In this document: piece by piece, positions 13,176 to 28,100 of the stretch
How positions within the stretch are numbered: the first letter of the stretch is position 1
Layout: every line of letters starts with the position of its first letter
Origin: Brugia malayi
Taxonomy: Eukaryota; Nematoda; Chromadorea; Rhabditida; Onchocercidae
Length of the DNA: 64,000 nt
Reading direction: 5' to 3'
Assembly: GCF_000002995.4 (NCBI RefSeq)
Contig: NW_025062478.1
Location: 12,024,001-12,088,000 of the forward strand
Position numbers and translations under genes: made by a program
Notes under the pieces: model-generated
Told to the model about the DNA's origin: nothing
Database searches by the model: none
Seen by the model: only the letters and a program-made list of their open reading frames with translations

Positions 13176-16100
13176 ATTAAAATTTTTAATTAACTTTAAA
13201 TAATTATTTAATTGATAAGAAGAAGGAAAGATTACAGATATCCTAAATGGATGCATACATTTGAAAATCAATTGTCATTGAATTTTCGAACCAAACAATC
13301 TAATGCATTATTGTTATACACAGATGATGGTGGAATTCAAGGAAATTTTTTTTCTCTTACAATTACAAATAAGAAATTACAATTGGATTTTAGGTAAGAA
13401 TAAAATTTAAAATAATTAATTTAAATGAAAAATACCTCTCCTAGGCATTTTATTAAAAAAAATTTTTAACTAATATTAGCTAAGAAAATGATTAAAATAA
13501 CTAATATTTAAGTAAAATTGTTTAATTAAAAGAAAAACATTTTTTTATTTTTAAATTTTAGAATAACAATTATTAAATAATTTTGAATTTATTTCAATAA
13601 TCAAAAAGTTTTTTTTATCCCATACATTTAACTCATTTAATAAAAAAAATTTTTTTTTATTTGTTGCCAGAAAGTACATTTAGGCTTTATACATCTATTA
13701 GCACTATGAAGTTATCAGTGATATATTTTTTTATGATAATAAAATTGCTAATCATATCAGTTACTTTGATCTTCTTAGCATCTATCCAAATATTTAGCAG
13801 AAAAAAAAGAAACAAACCAAAAAGTTTTTATTCTTAAATTTTATAAATAAACAATTCTTTAATTTCTTGTTGTGAATTTTATTAAATTTATTCTCAAAAA
13901 AAAAGTTCGCTTTTTTTTAATGAGTGTTATCAATGTTATCAAAAGTATATAACACAATTCTTCAAATTATTTCATTTATAATTTTTTATCATTTTTAAAT
14001 TTCAACTAATAATGTAAGTAATTCTCTTCAACTGATAGCTAATTTTTTCTCGCATTTATTACTAATAAATTGAATATTTAAGTTTTTTTTTTTTTTTTCA
14101 CTCATTAACTATTATTACTATTATAACTTAAACTTATAATAATTTTTTTTTAATAGAAAATTTTTACAAAAATTTAATAAATTTTATAGGTTAGGAGATG
14201 AAACAAATTATTTGTCATCAGAGAGACCAGTTGTCACAATGCGATTAAATGACATCGAAGTAAGCGACTATCGATGGCATCGACTTACCTTATTTCAGGT
14301 TTTATTTATATGATTGCAAAAAATTATGCATGTCTAATCTGTGCTTCATAAAAAATTAATTAGCAGATTTTTTGACTGTTTAACGGATTATTCGGCTAAT
14401 TCAATAATTTAGCTAGCAGCTAATGTCGATTGATAAAATATAATTTAATAGGATGAATTAATGAATTTTAATTTTCTGAAATAAAACAAAAAACAAAATG
14501 ATTTTTCTCTTTTAATTTTTTATTCTAACCGATCAAATATAAATTATAAAAATTTTTTTTTTTTTTTTTTTTTGTGCATTTTACCTTAAATTCAAATTTA
14601 TATTTTACTTAAAATTCTCTGTACTTTAAACTTTATTTTACTTAAAATTCTCTGTATTTTAAAATTTAAAAAAAATCTAATTTTATCGCTTAAATATTTT
14701 ACAAAAGTAATTTTGAAGTTATTTGAATGCGATAAAATGTTGAATAATTATTATTTTCTGAGCTTCTCAAATTTATTTTAGGCCTGGGAGAATGTAAAAT
14801 TACAATTGGATGACACCGTTCTTTTCAAAATTCTCAATCAAAATAGTTTTGTTTTTGGTAATCTGAAAACAAACTCTGATATGTTTATCGGTGGTGTTCC
14901 GAAGGTAATTTACCACATTCTATTTTAGTTTTTTTAGATTAATTAAATTGAAATTTATTTTTTAATAATTTCTTTTCATGTCTTATAGGTAATTAAACTT
15001 ACTTAATATGTAATTAAAACTGTTACAATTTCTTTCTATTTTTTTTTTTTTTTTTTTTGAATATGTAATTAATTTTTTTTTAATTTAATTTTACTCAATG
15101 ATAATCTAAAAAGGAAAGTGATTAATTCAAATTTATTTCTATGATAAATTAAAAATAAATTTTTAAGGATACTTATTTGCTTGGCGCAATGAGTTCACCA
15201 TTGAAACGACATACAATTTCATTTGCTGGTGGAGTAAAAAATTTATTGTATAGGCTTTACCCACAAGGTTACCCTTACTTACTTAACATTTATTTTATTT
15301 TACATTTTGTTTATTTTTTTTTAATTTTATTTATATCTTACATTTATGATTTTAACTCTTTCATTTAAAATATATATTTGCGCTTCCTATTTATATAAAT
15401 ATTTATCAATTTACCTTTGTACTTGTATACACCTTTACTTAACGTTCTCACATTATTTGCTTACCACATTTGTTCATTTTTTGTTTGTGAAAAAAAAAAT
15501 TTTTAATTTTTTGTTAGACTAATTTACAGGTGTCACAGCACCACAAATAATCGAGAGTGTTGGTATGAGACAATCGGACGATGATTACTGCAAAATAACA
15601 AATATTGCTAGCAAAAATGATTATTTCTGCCGAAATGGCGGTATTTGCTATAGCACAAATGATGGACCAAAATGTGACTGTTCATTTACGGATTTCCGTG
15701 GCCAACGTTGTGAACAAGGTATGTATTCGAGAGTGAAATTTGAATTTGAAGTATTCGAGAGTGAAATTTGAATTTGAAGTATTCGAGATTGAAAATTAAA
15801 TTTGAAGTATTCGAGAATGAAATTTGAATTTGAAGTATTCGAGAATGAAATTTGAATTTGAAGTATTCGAGAGTGAAATTTGAATTTGAAGTATTCGACA
15901 GTGAAATTTGAATTTGAAGTATTCGAGAGTGAAATTTGAATTTGAAGTATTCGAGAATGAAATTTGAATTTGAAGTATTCGAGAGTGAAATTTGAATTTG
16001 AAACATTCCAATCACAGAGACATTTGATAGTTACAAAATTAAAATTGTCAAAATTACAGAATCTAAAATATTTTATTTATCACTTTGATTTGATTATCTG

Positions 16101-19100
16101 ATATCTTTTCTTTTGTTTTGTTTGTTGAAATGATAATTTAATGATAATTTTTTGACCTTTTTTTTTCTTTTTTCTTTTTTTTTCTTTTTAGTTCGATTTG
16201 ATTCGCATTTATCATTTAATGGTCGAGAATTGATTGGTTATGATGTTAGCAATAATTCGGCAGGAATTATACGTTTTCGATCAGAAAATATTACATTGTC
16301 TTTTAAAACGACACATTCACGAGCTCTACTATATATCGGTGGTGATCGTCTGGTATATCTTTGAAATTTTTTTAAAACATTTTAAATTTTCTAGCAAATA
16401 GAAATATTAAAAATGATGGAAAATTGAATAAGAAATAATACCATTTGTTGAGAGTTCGAACTAAAATTTTAAAATAATTCTTTTGAGAATTCAAATTAAA
16501 ACATTTTATGCAAATCTTTTGAGAACATAAAATAAAAAAGTTTTACTTAAGCGAAAAAAAAAAAAAAATAATTTCTTTTGTTATAGAATTACATTCATAT
16601 CACATTGGATGATGGCGCAGTTGTTGCAACATCAAAATTTGATGGAACCGAAAAACGGATAATAAGAATTTTCAACAATTATCCATCCGGTCGATATAAT
16701 GATGATCGATGGCATACAGTTACTGTTTTCAGGACATTAACATTGGTTGGTAATTTTATTTTCCGGTTTTTAAATATTTTATCATTTCCAAAAATTTCTA
16801 TAAATTGTTGAACTTATATCATTATGTTAGTGGCTTCATTTTAAATTATTTCAAAAATTTATCAGTCAGATCAGGAAAACTTTTACAACAATCATCTTGT
16901 AAAATCTATTTTGGATTGTTGTTTAGCTGTTTTTTTTTTTTGCAAAATGAAAATAAAAAATTTGCAAAGTAACATAATGTGGAATAAATTCATTATTAGT
17001 ACACATTTCATCTTATGATAATTCTCATTTATTTTATGATTATTTCAAGTTTAGACAGCTGAAAATTAATTTTAGCATTTCAAAATGAATAATCTTGAAA
17101 AGTTGCATAATCATTTATAAAAAATAAAAAAAAAAAATTTTTTTTTAAATTTAAATTTAATTTAAAATGATAAAATAAATGAAATGAATTCTTTCCTTTC
17201 ATTCATATTACTGAGTTATTTATTAATCACTTCAGTGATGATAATCTTATCAATAGAAAATTTTGAAACTGATAACTTAACAACTTCAGCGAACGACATC
17301 TGTCGCTTCAGTACATGTAAGTAATCGATTGAGGTGTGCCAAAAATGAGTTCCTTTTTTTTTTTTTTTTTTTATTTTATTTTATTTTATTTTGTTAAGTA
17401 TTTTATTAAAATTTCTTTTCGTCTTTTTTTTTTTTTGTTTTTTATTTTTAGAGATTTTAGCATGGCTTTGTTATCAATCTTTCTGCTAGCAAATAACATT
17501 TCTCATTTTTTTCATTTTTTTTTTTTTTTTGGAAATAATTTTTTGTTTATTTTCAGTAAATTTTTGAAAAATTTTTCAGTTTTTGCTATTTTTTTTTTTT
17601 TTTTTGACCAAAAATTTATGCTTTATGCATTTAATAAAAAATTTTACAAAATTTTTGCTTGATTTAACCAAAAAAGTTTTTTTTTTTTTCACAATTTACA
17701 TAAAATTTGTTTATCGTATGTGTATTTTTTCGAGTATTCTAATTTGTTTATGCAAATTCTTTGTCAAAATTTTACTCAAATTTATTTTTTAAGTTGTACC
17801 AATTTTTTTTTCCCCTTTTTTCTGTTATTATTAATAACAAAGTGCATTTTGTGAAACTATGAAAAAAGTTTCAAATTTTGTAGCAATAAAATTTTTATTT
17901 TAGTCAAATTAATTCTGAAAAGATAGCCAAACAAATAGGAAAGCTATGAATTAGCTTAGCTATAATTATTTTTATTAATATTTGAAAAATAATTACTTTT
18001 GAAAAAATAACAAATTTTAATTAACAAAAGACTATTAATTAAAAATTATAGATTTATTAGTCACAATTGCATGGATTGCACAATGTCTTCTCGTGTGATA
18101 ATTGTTTTTTAATAAGAAAAATTTTGATAAATTAAAATTGTTTTTTTAATAGAAAGAATTTTGATAAATTAAAATTGTCTTTGATGAAAAGAATTTGATA
18201 AATTAAAAATGTTTTTTAACAGAAAGAATTTTTGATAAATTAAAATTGTTTTTTAATAGAAAGAATTTTAATAAATTAAAATTGTTCATTGCCATATGAT
18301 AAAAGATTGATATAATTTTTGTCTTTATTGGATTCAAATTTTAATACAATAAGAAAGTTTTTTTTTTTTTTTTTTTTACAGACAATTTAAGCACTTTAAT
18401 AGAATTATTAAAAGAGATGAAATTAGTTTAATTAAGTATAAATAAATATTTTTAAATACAAATAAACATTTAACTTAATTTGCTGTTCATTTTTTTCTTT
18501 TTTTCCAATTTAAAAAATTTGCATAAATTCTATGAGTTAAGTAATTTTTAATAAAATTTAGATAAAATGAGTAATAAAAATTCAGTAAATAATCAAAATG
18601 TAAACTTTTTTGTGTGATCAGAGTTATCTGCTTGTGTCTTTCTTATTTTAAAGAATATATTTAATAATTTTATTTTTCATTTTTATTTTTTTTTTTTTTT
18701 TGCAAAATTACTTTTGCTATCATTTTGTTCAAAAAAAGTTGCAGCAAAAATTAGAATTTTGTCGTGATTTATTGATTTATTGATAGATTGATCAATTCAC
18801 TAATCGATTGAACTGCAAATAAAACAAAAAAAAAATTTTTTCTTATTTCAGATTTTTGAAAAAATTAAAATTTTGTTTTGTTATATTTTTTTTTTTTGAA
18901 AATTTGAATGAAAGAATGAAAAACGGAAAGAAATTTTTTTTTTAAATGTAAAAAAAACGACAAAATTCTTTTGTTTTTTTTTTTCTGTTTTTTTGTTTTT
19001 TCTCTTTAAAAAAAAAAAAAAAAAAAAACTTTTGCGCTATTTTAGTTATTTAAGCATTGATTTGTTTATTTTTTTTTTCTTTTAGATGACATTAAATGTT

Positions 19101-22100
19101 GATAATTTAAACGATGAAATTCGACAATATGCGCCTGAAATTGATTGGCTTATTAATTCATTTGCTTATTTGGGTGGTATACCAAAGAATAAAAATATTC
19201 CTGAAATTGATGTGGAAAATTTTCATGGTTGTTTAAAAAAGGTTTTTTCTTTTTATTTTTCATTCTCTCTCTTTAAAAAAGAAAAAAGAAATATTATTTG
19301 TCAGGAATAGCTCTCTCTTTTTTTTTTAGCTTTTAATTACTTATATGATTTTTTATTTTGCTTTTAATTATTTATATGACTTTTTATTTTTTTTTAATTA
19401 CTTATATGATTTTTTTTTATTTTCTTTTAATTACTTATATGATTTTTTTTATTTTCTTTTAATTACTTATATGACTTTTTATTTTTTTTTTTTAGGTTAA
19501 GTATGAAGCTGATGCATATTTGATCAATTTTATCACATTAGCTGATCAAGGATATGGCCAATCAATCATACGATCAGCTGGCGAATTAACATTTTCATGT
19601 AATAAACAAGCATTATATGCAGATGTTTTCTCATTTAATACTGGCCAACATTTTATTACATTACCCAAATGGAATTCTGTTGCTAGCGGAAGTTTGAGTA
19701 ATTTTTAATTTTTAATAAAATTTAAATTAATTATTGAAATTTTGTAATATTCTACGAGAATCATTCATTCATTCATTCATTGCTTTTCTTTTTTTCACAT
19801 TTTAATTATTTTATTTCTTTTGAATCATTTTTTTTTTTTATTTATTCTTTAAATTGGCAACTCTTTTTTTTTTTTTTCGTTTTGTTGAATAAAATTAAAT
19901 ATTATAATTGATGTTATTATGATTATTTAAAAAAAAAAAAAAAAATGAAAGTTTAAAAGTAAAAAAAAATAAAAAAATAATAGGAAAAAATTTATTTTAA
20001 TTTTATAATAAAAATGTATAATTTTGTATAATTTTTTTCAGAGAATTTCAGGCTTTCAGTTACGAACACAAGAATTTGATGGCCTTATTCTTTATCATGG
20101 ATCATTACCAACCACAAAAACAGGATATGATTATTTTGCATTTGAATTAATTGATGGTCATCTATTTATGATTATTAATCTAGGATCAGGACATATTAGA
20201 TTACAGGTAGTTAAATTTTCCACAAAAAATGCCAAATTTAATTCTGTCATGATTAGCAATTTTAAATTTGTCTTTTCCAAATAGCTTAATAAAAATTAAA
20301 TTATTGTTCAAAGTTAGCAAATAAATAATTTAATCAATATAATTTAAAAAAAAAAAAAAAAAACGAAACGAAAATTTCAAAAATATCATAAGGTATCATT
20401 AAGGTTGCTAAGGTAACAAAGGTAGTAGCTCATTTTTTTTATAGACAACAGCGGAAAAAATAACGGATGGAGCGGTATGGCACAGCGTAACGCTTGAACG
20501 GATGGGACGGAGTGGTACAGTGATCGTTGATAATATTAAAACTGATTTTTCAACACCTGGTGTGTCTGCCAATTTAATTATCGGTAATGCATATTTTAAT
20601 TAATTTATTTTTTTTCTAACAAATTTTATTATGTATTATTTAACACCTTGCTAATTCCATAATTTAAACAAATCGTTATTCAAAGATAACTTTGAATATA
20701 TAATCAGTTTAATCGATTTTTCCGGTTTGGTTAATAGAGTTATTTCCGGTTTTGCTTTATCTCATTTAATTAGTGAAGTAAATTTTAACAAAAGCTTGAA
20801 ATTAGCAATTTGAATTTCATTGTATACTTGAACTTAAATTACTTTAAATACATGAAATGCGGCTAATTTCAAATAAAAAAAAAAAAAGATTTTTAAAAAT
20901 ACTGAAGAAAAATGATAAATTTGATTGATGAAAGTTGCCTAAATGTATAAAAATTTTTCAATATTACAAAATTTTCGTAAATTTTTTTTACTTAAATCAT
21001 TTGCAAAAAAAAATGAATCTTATAAATTGAATATTTTTTTTTTTCACAATATTATTAGTATATGTTTACGGTTATAGAAGAACCAATCTATTTGGGAGCT
21101 GTACCATGGCCAAGTAATGAATCGGATCCGGTTGACTTTCATGTACCTTCTCCGATTTGGACAGCAAATCTACGAAAAGGTTATATTGGCTGTCTGAAAG
21201 GTATACGCATCAATGGTATCAGCCCAAATATTGCAAGCATTTTTCAGGAACAACAAAAGAATTTTAAAAAAGGTTAATTGATATTATAATGAACATTGAT
21301 TTCACATTCTTATCAATCACTTAATCAGTTGTGTGTTCCCATATCAGAGTAGCAATTCATTATCATCACAAACGTATAAATTCAAAATTGCATATTTAAA
21401 ATGACGAGATTGTCCGGTACATAAGTTCAAGCTGCTATATCATAGCGGAATTGTCCGACACATAAGTTCAAACTGCTATATCATAGCGGAATTGCGCGAC
21501 ACATAAGTTCAGACTGCTATATCATAGCGGAATTGCGCGACACATAAGTTCAGATTGCTATATCATAGCGGAATTGCGCGACACATAAGTTCAAACTGCT
21601 ATATCATAGCGGAATTGCGCGACACATAAGTTCAAACTGCTATATCATAGCGGAATTGCGCGACACATAAGTTCAAACTGCTATATCATAGCGGAATTGC
21701 GTGACATAAATTCAAAATCAATTACTCTTTTACATATGTTTCCTCTTTTTTAATTTAAAAAATGTCAATTTTTGGAAATATCAATTTGCTTTTTCTACTT
21801 TTTAAACTTATTCTTTCTTTCTAATTCTTCCACAAAATTTGCTATCTCATTTATTCAACATGTCAACATCTTCCGTACTTACTTATTTCTCAACTTAAAG
21901 TACATATTAGTACAAACTTTAGACTTACTGAAGTAAAACTATCAATAAGCCATCACTCATTCATTCAAGCTAAAATGTCATACTTTCTTTCAAATGATAC
22001 CTGTCATACATGTCAATAAGTTTTTAAATTGAAATGTCTTTTTCTTTTTTTTCAAAAAATTCTTTTTCTCTCTTTCTTTTCATTTTTTAAACGAAGTATT

Positions 22101-25100
22101 TTGTATTTCTTTATTCTCAAACAATATTAAAGCTTAAAATCTTAATTAATAATATATTTTAGTGAATTAATTTTTACTTCAAATATTGAATAATTTATTT
22201 TTTTTTTCTTCCAAATAAAAAACTGTAATTTATATTTTAATACACATATTTTATTTTAAAATTTTTAAAAATTTTTTACAAAGTTCAATAAAATTAAAGT
22301 TTACTTTGTTTATTGCATATGAATGATCTATGAAGTTTAATAGCATAATTGTTTGGTATTGATTAATCATTATCAATAGCTAGGAATATAATTAATGATT
22401 GTAAATTTAATGAAATAATTATCACAGGAATTAGCTATGGCTGTTCAGCTAATGTAAATCAGGACTTTTGCGCCTTATCACCATGCAAAAATTTTGGACG
22501 ATGTGAGAATGGTTATAATAGTTTTCGATGTGATTGTTCAGTATCAGCTATGGAAGGAATACTTTGTGATAAAGGTTTTTTTTATCACTTTTTTATTAAT
22601 TTTTAATTCTTTATCAAAAATTTCTTTTTTTTTTTTTTTTTTTGTTTCATTTTTATATTCACTTTTTAAAAATTATTTGCAAATATATTTAATTGAATAC
22701 ATAATTTGAAATAATTTGAATAATAGTTTAAAATTGAAATATTATTTGTAATTTTTCATTGTTGTTGTAAATAATTTCTTATGTATTATGGTAGAATTAA
22801 TATAAAATTTAAATTGTGGCAGAATTATTTTAACTTATTTTTTTTTTATTTTAACATATATAATTTAAATTATGGTAGAATTATTTTAACACTGATAAAA
22901 ATGTTACAGTAAATGATAAAATCAGAAAAGAAAAGTTTAAAAAATTTCAAAATTAAAAAAATTTAAAGTTACAAAAAAAAATTAAATTTAAAATTTAGAA
23001 CCTGAATATGTGGATTTTTCGACAAATAATGTACCATCGCTTTTACTACCAAAATCTATTGAAAGTGAAGCGGAAACAATTGAATGTAAATTTCGAAGTA
23101 TCAATGAAAGAAGTGTTTTATTGGATACAAAATCAATAAAATCACCAAATCATCGCATTTTACTTTTACTAATTGATGGAGAACTTGAATTGCATCTTAA
23201 TTTCGAGAATTCGCATCATGTAATTTATCTTGAAATTTCAATAAATAAATTTAGATGAGAAGAATTTTTTTTTAAAAAAAAAAAAAGAAAAGATGCATTG
23301 ATAAAGGATTGAATATTGAGTGTGTTTTATGAGTTTGAACTTTAATTTAATTGAATGTTCAATCTATTCCATATTTTAACTTTTATTTATGACTGATTAA
23401 TGATATCAGTAAGTTAGTTAATTTGAAATTATATTTGTTAAGTATATAATCAATTATTTTTGAATTATAGCATTTTTATTTAGTGAAAAAATTGCAGAAA
23501 TAATGTAATTTTTTCTTTTTTTTTTTTTGTCAGTGATTAATTGTCACCAAATTGTCACCAAATTAATTCTCACTTTAGTTTTTTTTTTTTTTTTTTTTTT
23601 TGATAGCGTAAGGACTTTCGTTTGAATTCAATTAAATCTTTGTTATCCTCGTTTTTTCTTTCTTAAGGCTAATATCTTATTTTTTGTTAAAGCTATTATT
23701 CCATTTTAAAATTTCAATTTAAAATTTTATTATTATTTCATTTATAAATAGAAAATATTTCATCTTAATATAAAAAATATGAAAGATTAATTAGTAAAAA
23801 TATTGATAATAAAAGATTTTATGTTTGCGAGTAGTATTTTTTGTGAAGCATTGTTATTGTTTTATTTAAATTACAAATCAATAATTAATTTTAATCTTTT
23901 AATTAATTAAACAAAAAGGAAAAGTTGCAGGTGTTCAATTGGGGTATTAATTTAAATGATAATCGAATTCATTCAATGCGTATTAAACGACGTGGCGAGA
24001 AATTATTGCTATTTTTAGATGGGAAATGGGAACATAATTGTAAGTTTTTTTTTTTTCATAAAATATTTTTTAAAATATAATATTTAAGAAAAAAAAAAAA
24101 AAGCAATTTTAAAATTTTTGCATTTAAATAAAAAAAGAATTTTCTTTATAATTCAAACGCTAACATTTTAGAATTTTAAATACTTACATATAAATATAAT
24201 TTGTTATTTATTAAATGTTAAATTTTTCATATCTATATATTAAATTTTAATATTGAAATTATCAAAAAAAAAAAAAAGAAAAAAAAATGAAATAAATTGA
24301 TAAAATTGATTTAAATATTTGTTTTTAAATGATTTATATATAAATTAGAAAATAAACTTACTTACTTGAATATAATATAAATTATTGATATTAATCAATT
24401 TTAGATTTTCTGCCTTCTTCTAAGTTAGTATTAGATATTGATGAGATATCTGCTGGACATTCATTGCACGCAATGTCATCCACACATTTTACCGCACGCG
24501 CAAATGACACATTGGAAGAGAAATTTGGCGGACAAATGATAAAAATGCTTTTCAATGATTTCGATATTTTGAAGAGTGTAAAACGTCGAAATCCGATCAA
24601 TAATCCATCAGAAAAGATGAATCCATCACGTGATCGATATAAATTAAAGAATAGGTATTTATTTTAATTTATATTAATATGTATTAAATTATTATCATTA
24701 TTATTATTATCAGCAAAATTATCATTTTTAGGTTTGTTTAAAATTTTCCATAAATATTTTCTAATATTGATGTAATTTCAAAGGGATTACTTGAATAGAT
24801 TTAATTTTGAAGTATTTGCACTTATTAATTACTATGTAATCATTTATTATCTTTAAGTATTTAAGTACTTTAAGTATATTTAATCTTTAATAGTCTTAAA
24901 TTTCAAATGTTATCAAATGTTGTGACAATTTCTGTAAATAATTTGTTTGAATTATTTTCAACATAATGAAAGTATAAAGACTGAGAAAAAACAAAAAAAA
25001 AAAAAAAACAAAAAGCTTTTCTTAATCAAAAGATAACAAATTGAAAAAGTTAAATTTTATTTAAATCAATTAAAATATATACGTAATTTTTGGAAAAAAA

Positions 25101-28100
25101 AAAAAGAAAATAATGATGAATTAATTTTTAAATTTTTGTTTTTTTTAATAAAAATGTTGCAAAAAAAAAAGAAAAAAAAAGTTGAATTATACTTTAAAAA
25201 TTCTTTTCAATTAATATAATAAATTGTTTTACTTTCTTCTTTATTTTTCTTTTTAAATAAATTTTTTAAATTCAGGAAAGTAAAATCTTCATCTGTAACA
25301 TTCGAAAAACACAATGCATATGCAATGATAAATGATAAGCATTTGATGAGTATTAAAAATATTTATCGAATTTCATTTAAATTTCGCACACTGTCGCCGT
25401 CAGCAATGCTCTTTGCATTTTTAACTAATTCCACTTACAATAATAATTTTGCATCTTTGGAATTGCATTACGGTCGAATAAGGTTAGCAATTTCTCACTA
25501 CCATTATAATAATATTTAACAATAAAAGGTCAAAGGTTATTCCAGTTAACAATAAAAAAAAAAAAAGAAAAAAACAATTTTTGAAATGTTAATGCTACTA
25601 TTAACAAAAAAGCTAGCATATTATTTGCATTGTTAACATCATAAATGTAATATAAACAAAAATTAAAATTATTTGATTCTATGAATGTCAAAGGTTAAAC
25701 ATTTATGTTTGAGTTAAAAGATTTAAATATTCATTTCTCATTTGAAAGAAATGATTTACTTCCTCTTTTTTTTTTTTTTTTTTTTTTTTAATTTAAATTA
25801 AATAGCAAATATTTCAGGTACACTTATAGCTTTAGCACACGAACAGAAGTGATAATGTCACCAGCTTTACCAGATGGACAAGTTTTAAATGACTTTAAAT
25901 GGCATAGTGTCATCATTTTTCAGGTTTATTACTATTAATTGAAAAACACCTGTGCAAATTTTTACTAAATATTGCTATCATTTAATCTTATTAAAGAATA
26001 ATTTACTCAAATGTTAGCATTAGCATATAAGCTATCGTTTTAGCTATTAGAATTAGTGCTTACTGCATTTTAATAATATCTCAGATTGGTTTCTTAAATG
26101 AAATCAAAATTATCAATGATGATAAATTTGAGATAAATTTCTTGTTTTTAATTAGGATTAATTAATTTACTGATGCAATAAGTCTTTTATAAAATTTTTA
26201 GAGTTTAAAAATTGAAAATTTCTGCATAAATTTTGATAAGACTTAATTTTATTTCCTTGTGTTTATCATTTCTGAGAATGTATTTCATTCCTTATTTAAG
26301 TTAAATTTTCTTAATATTATTATATAATTATTTTATTTTTGGGCATTTTATATGAAAAGTATGAATAGTCAAAATGCATTGATTAATTTCAATATAATAT
26401 ATAGGAATAAATTTGGAAGAATTTATAATTTCCAATTTCGATTAATACAATTCCGATTAAATTGGATTCAACTATTAGTCATATTTTTCAATTAATTTTG
26501 TTTTAATTTTAATTTAAAATTTTGTTTCTCTTTCTCTTTTCATATCATCCAATCTAAAATTGTTTCTACCAATTAATTAATTAATTACTCAAACTTAATA
26601 TACTGTAATTATTTTTGCTGTGTTATGTAAAAATGAATAAATTCAACTTTTCAGAAATCATTAGGTGGTGAGCATAATGTTGTGGTTGATAATAGCAGCA
26701 TAGTAATGTCTAATGTTCGAGGACATATTGTTAATTTACATACAAAATTATATATTGGTGATATACCATCCGGTATTTCCGGTTCTCTAAGGTTTTTTTT
26801 TATTTATTTATTTTTTCTCATCTTTTGTGATATAAAATAAAAACTTTCGTTTTTATTTTTAACACCAATTTAGAATATTTTCATGTAATTTTCAAATAAT
26901 TATTTTCGTTTTTTATTTTAATTATATTTGTCATTTTGTATAATTGTTTTTTGATAAATTAATTTTTTTTTTAGGCTTAAAAATATTTCCGGTTTTCATG
27001 GATGTATCTCTTCATTCCGAATTGGTAATGAATATTTAGATATTTTAAAAGATGCAATAGAAAGTTTTGGTATTGTTAAAGGATGTCATGGTATGTAAGG
27101 CATAATTATATTTTCAAAATTCTATTTTATTATTGATTTTTTTTTTAAGAAAAAGTCGGTTACAGTTAAAATTTTTTATTTAAATGAAATTATCCTAAAT
27201 TTTCTATTACTTTCTCTGTTGAAATTTCTTCATTTAATTGTTTGCGCAATTTAATTAAAATTACCATTTCCAAATTTAAAAAAAAATTTTCTTATTAACT
27301 TCACATTTTTGCATCATTTTTTTTTTTTTTGATAAAACTTTTGATAGACTTAGAGAAAAGATTGAAATTTTGATTGAAATTATAATAGGACCATATACTC
27401 GATGCTCACCTAAAGTATGCTTAAATCGTGGAAAATGTATTCAAAAATGGAATTCCACAAAATGTGATTGTTCAATGACAACTTATGCTGGCGAAAGATG
27501 TGATAACTGTTCGTTTCACTCTTTCTCTCTCTCTCTCTCTTTTTTTTTAAATCTTTTTAAATTTTATATTGAAATTTTAAATTTGTTAACTAATCACTTT
27601 TATTAACTCTTCTTTTTTTACTACTTTTTTTTTTTTGATTAAATCAATCATTTTTACTATTTTTTTGTTCGTTTAAAAAAATTTAAATTTATTAACTAAA
27701 TTGATTTCAAAAATTTAAAATTGCATTTTTTTGTTTCTTTATTTGAAAGAATAATATTTAGTTTATTTACAGTTGGTACAACTTATATATTTGACTCATC
27801 ATTATCAGCAATTTATTATGAATATCCAAAATCAATTCAACCATCAACAAATCGAGATGAAATGGCAATTGGATTTCGTACTCGACAAGCTAATGCTGTA
27901 CTATTAAGTGTACAATGTAATGTTGACGGCGACTTTCTTACTGTTTTTTTGGTACTAAAATTTTTGGTATTAAAATTTAATCAGTAATATTTGTTAATTC
28001 ATTAGATTTTTTTTTTTTAATTCATTTCATAAAATATTTCAATTTTTTTGTTCTTTTTTTTCTTTTTTTTTTTTTGGAATTTTGGTTTTTGAGGTTGAAA

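Noticed and set aside
15686..16015. Minus-strand frames of about 70 and 110 codons with Phe-Lys-Phe-His repeats
   Set aside because: Frames of the 28-bp intronic minisatellite, which shifts frame each copy.
17336..17792. Phe-rich forward frames of 69-108 codons
   Set aside because: Poly-T artefacts inside intron 9.
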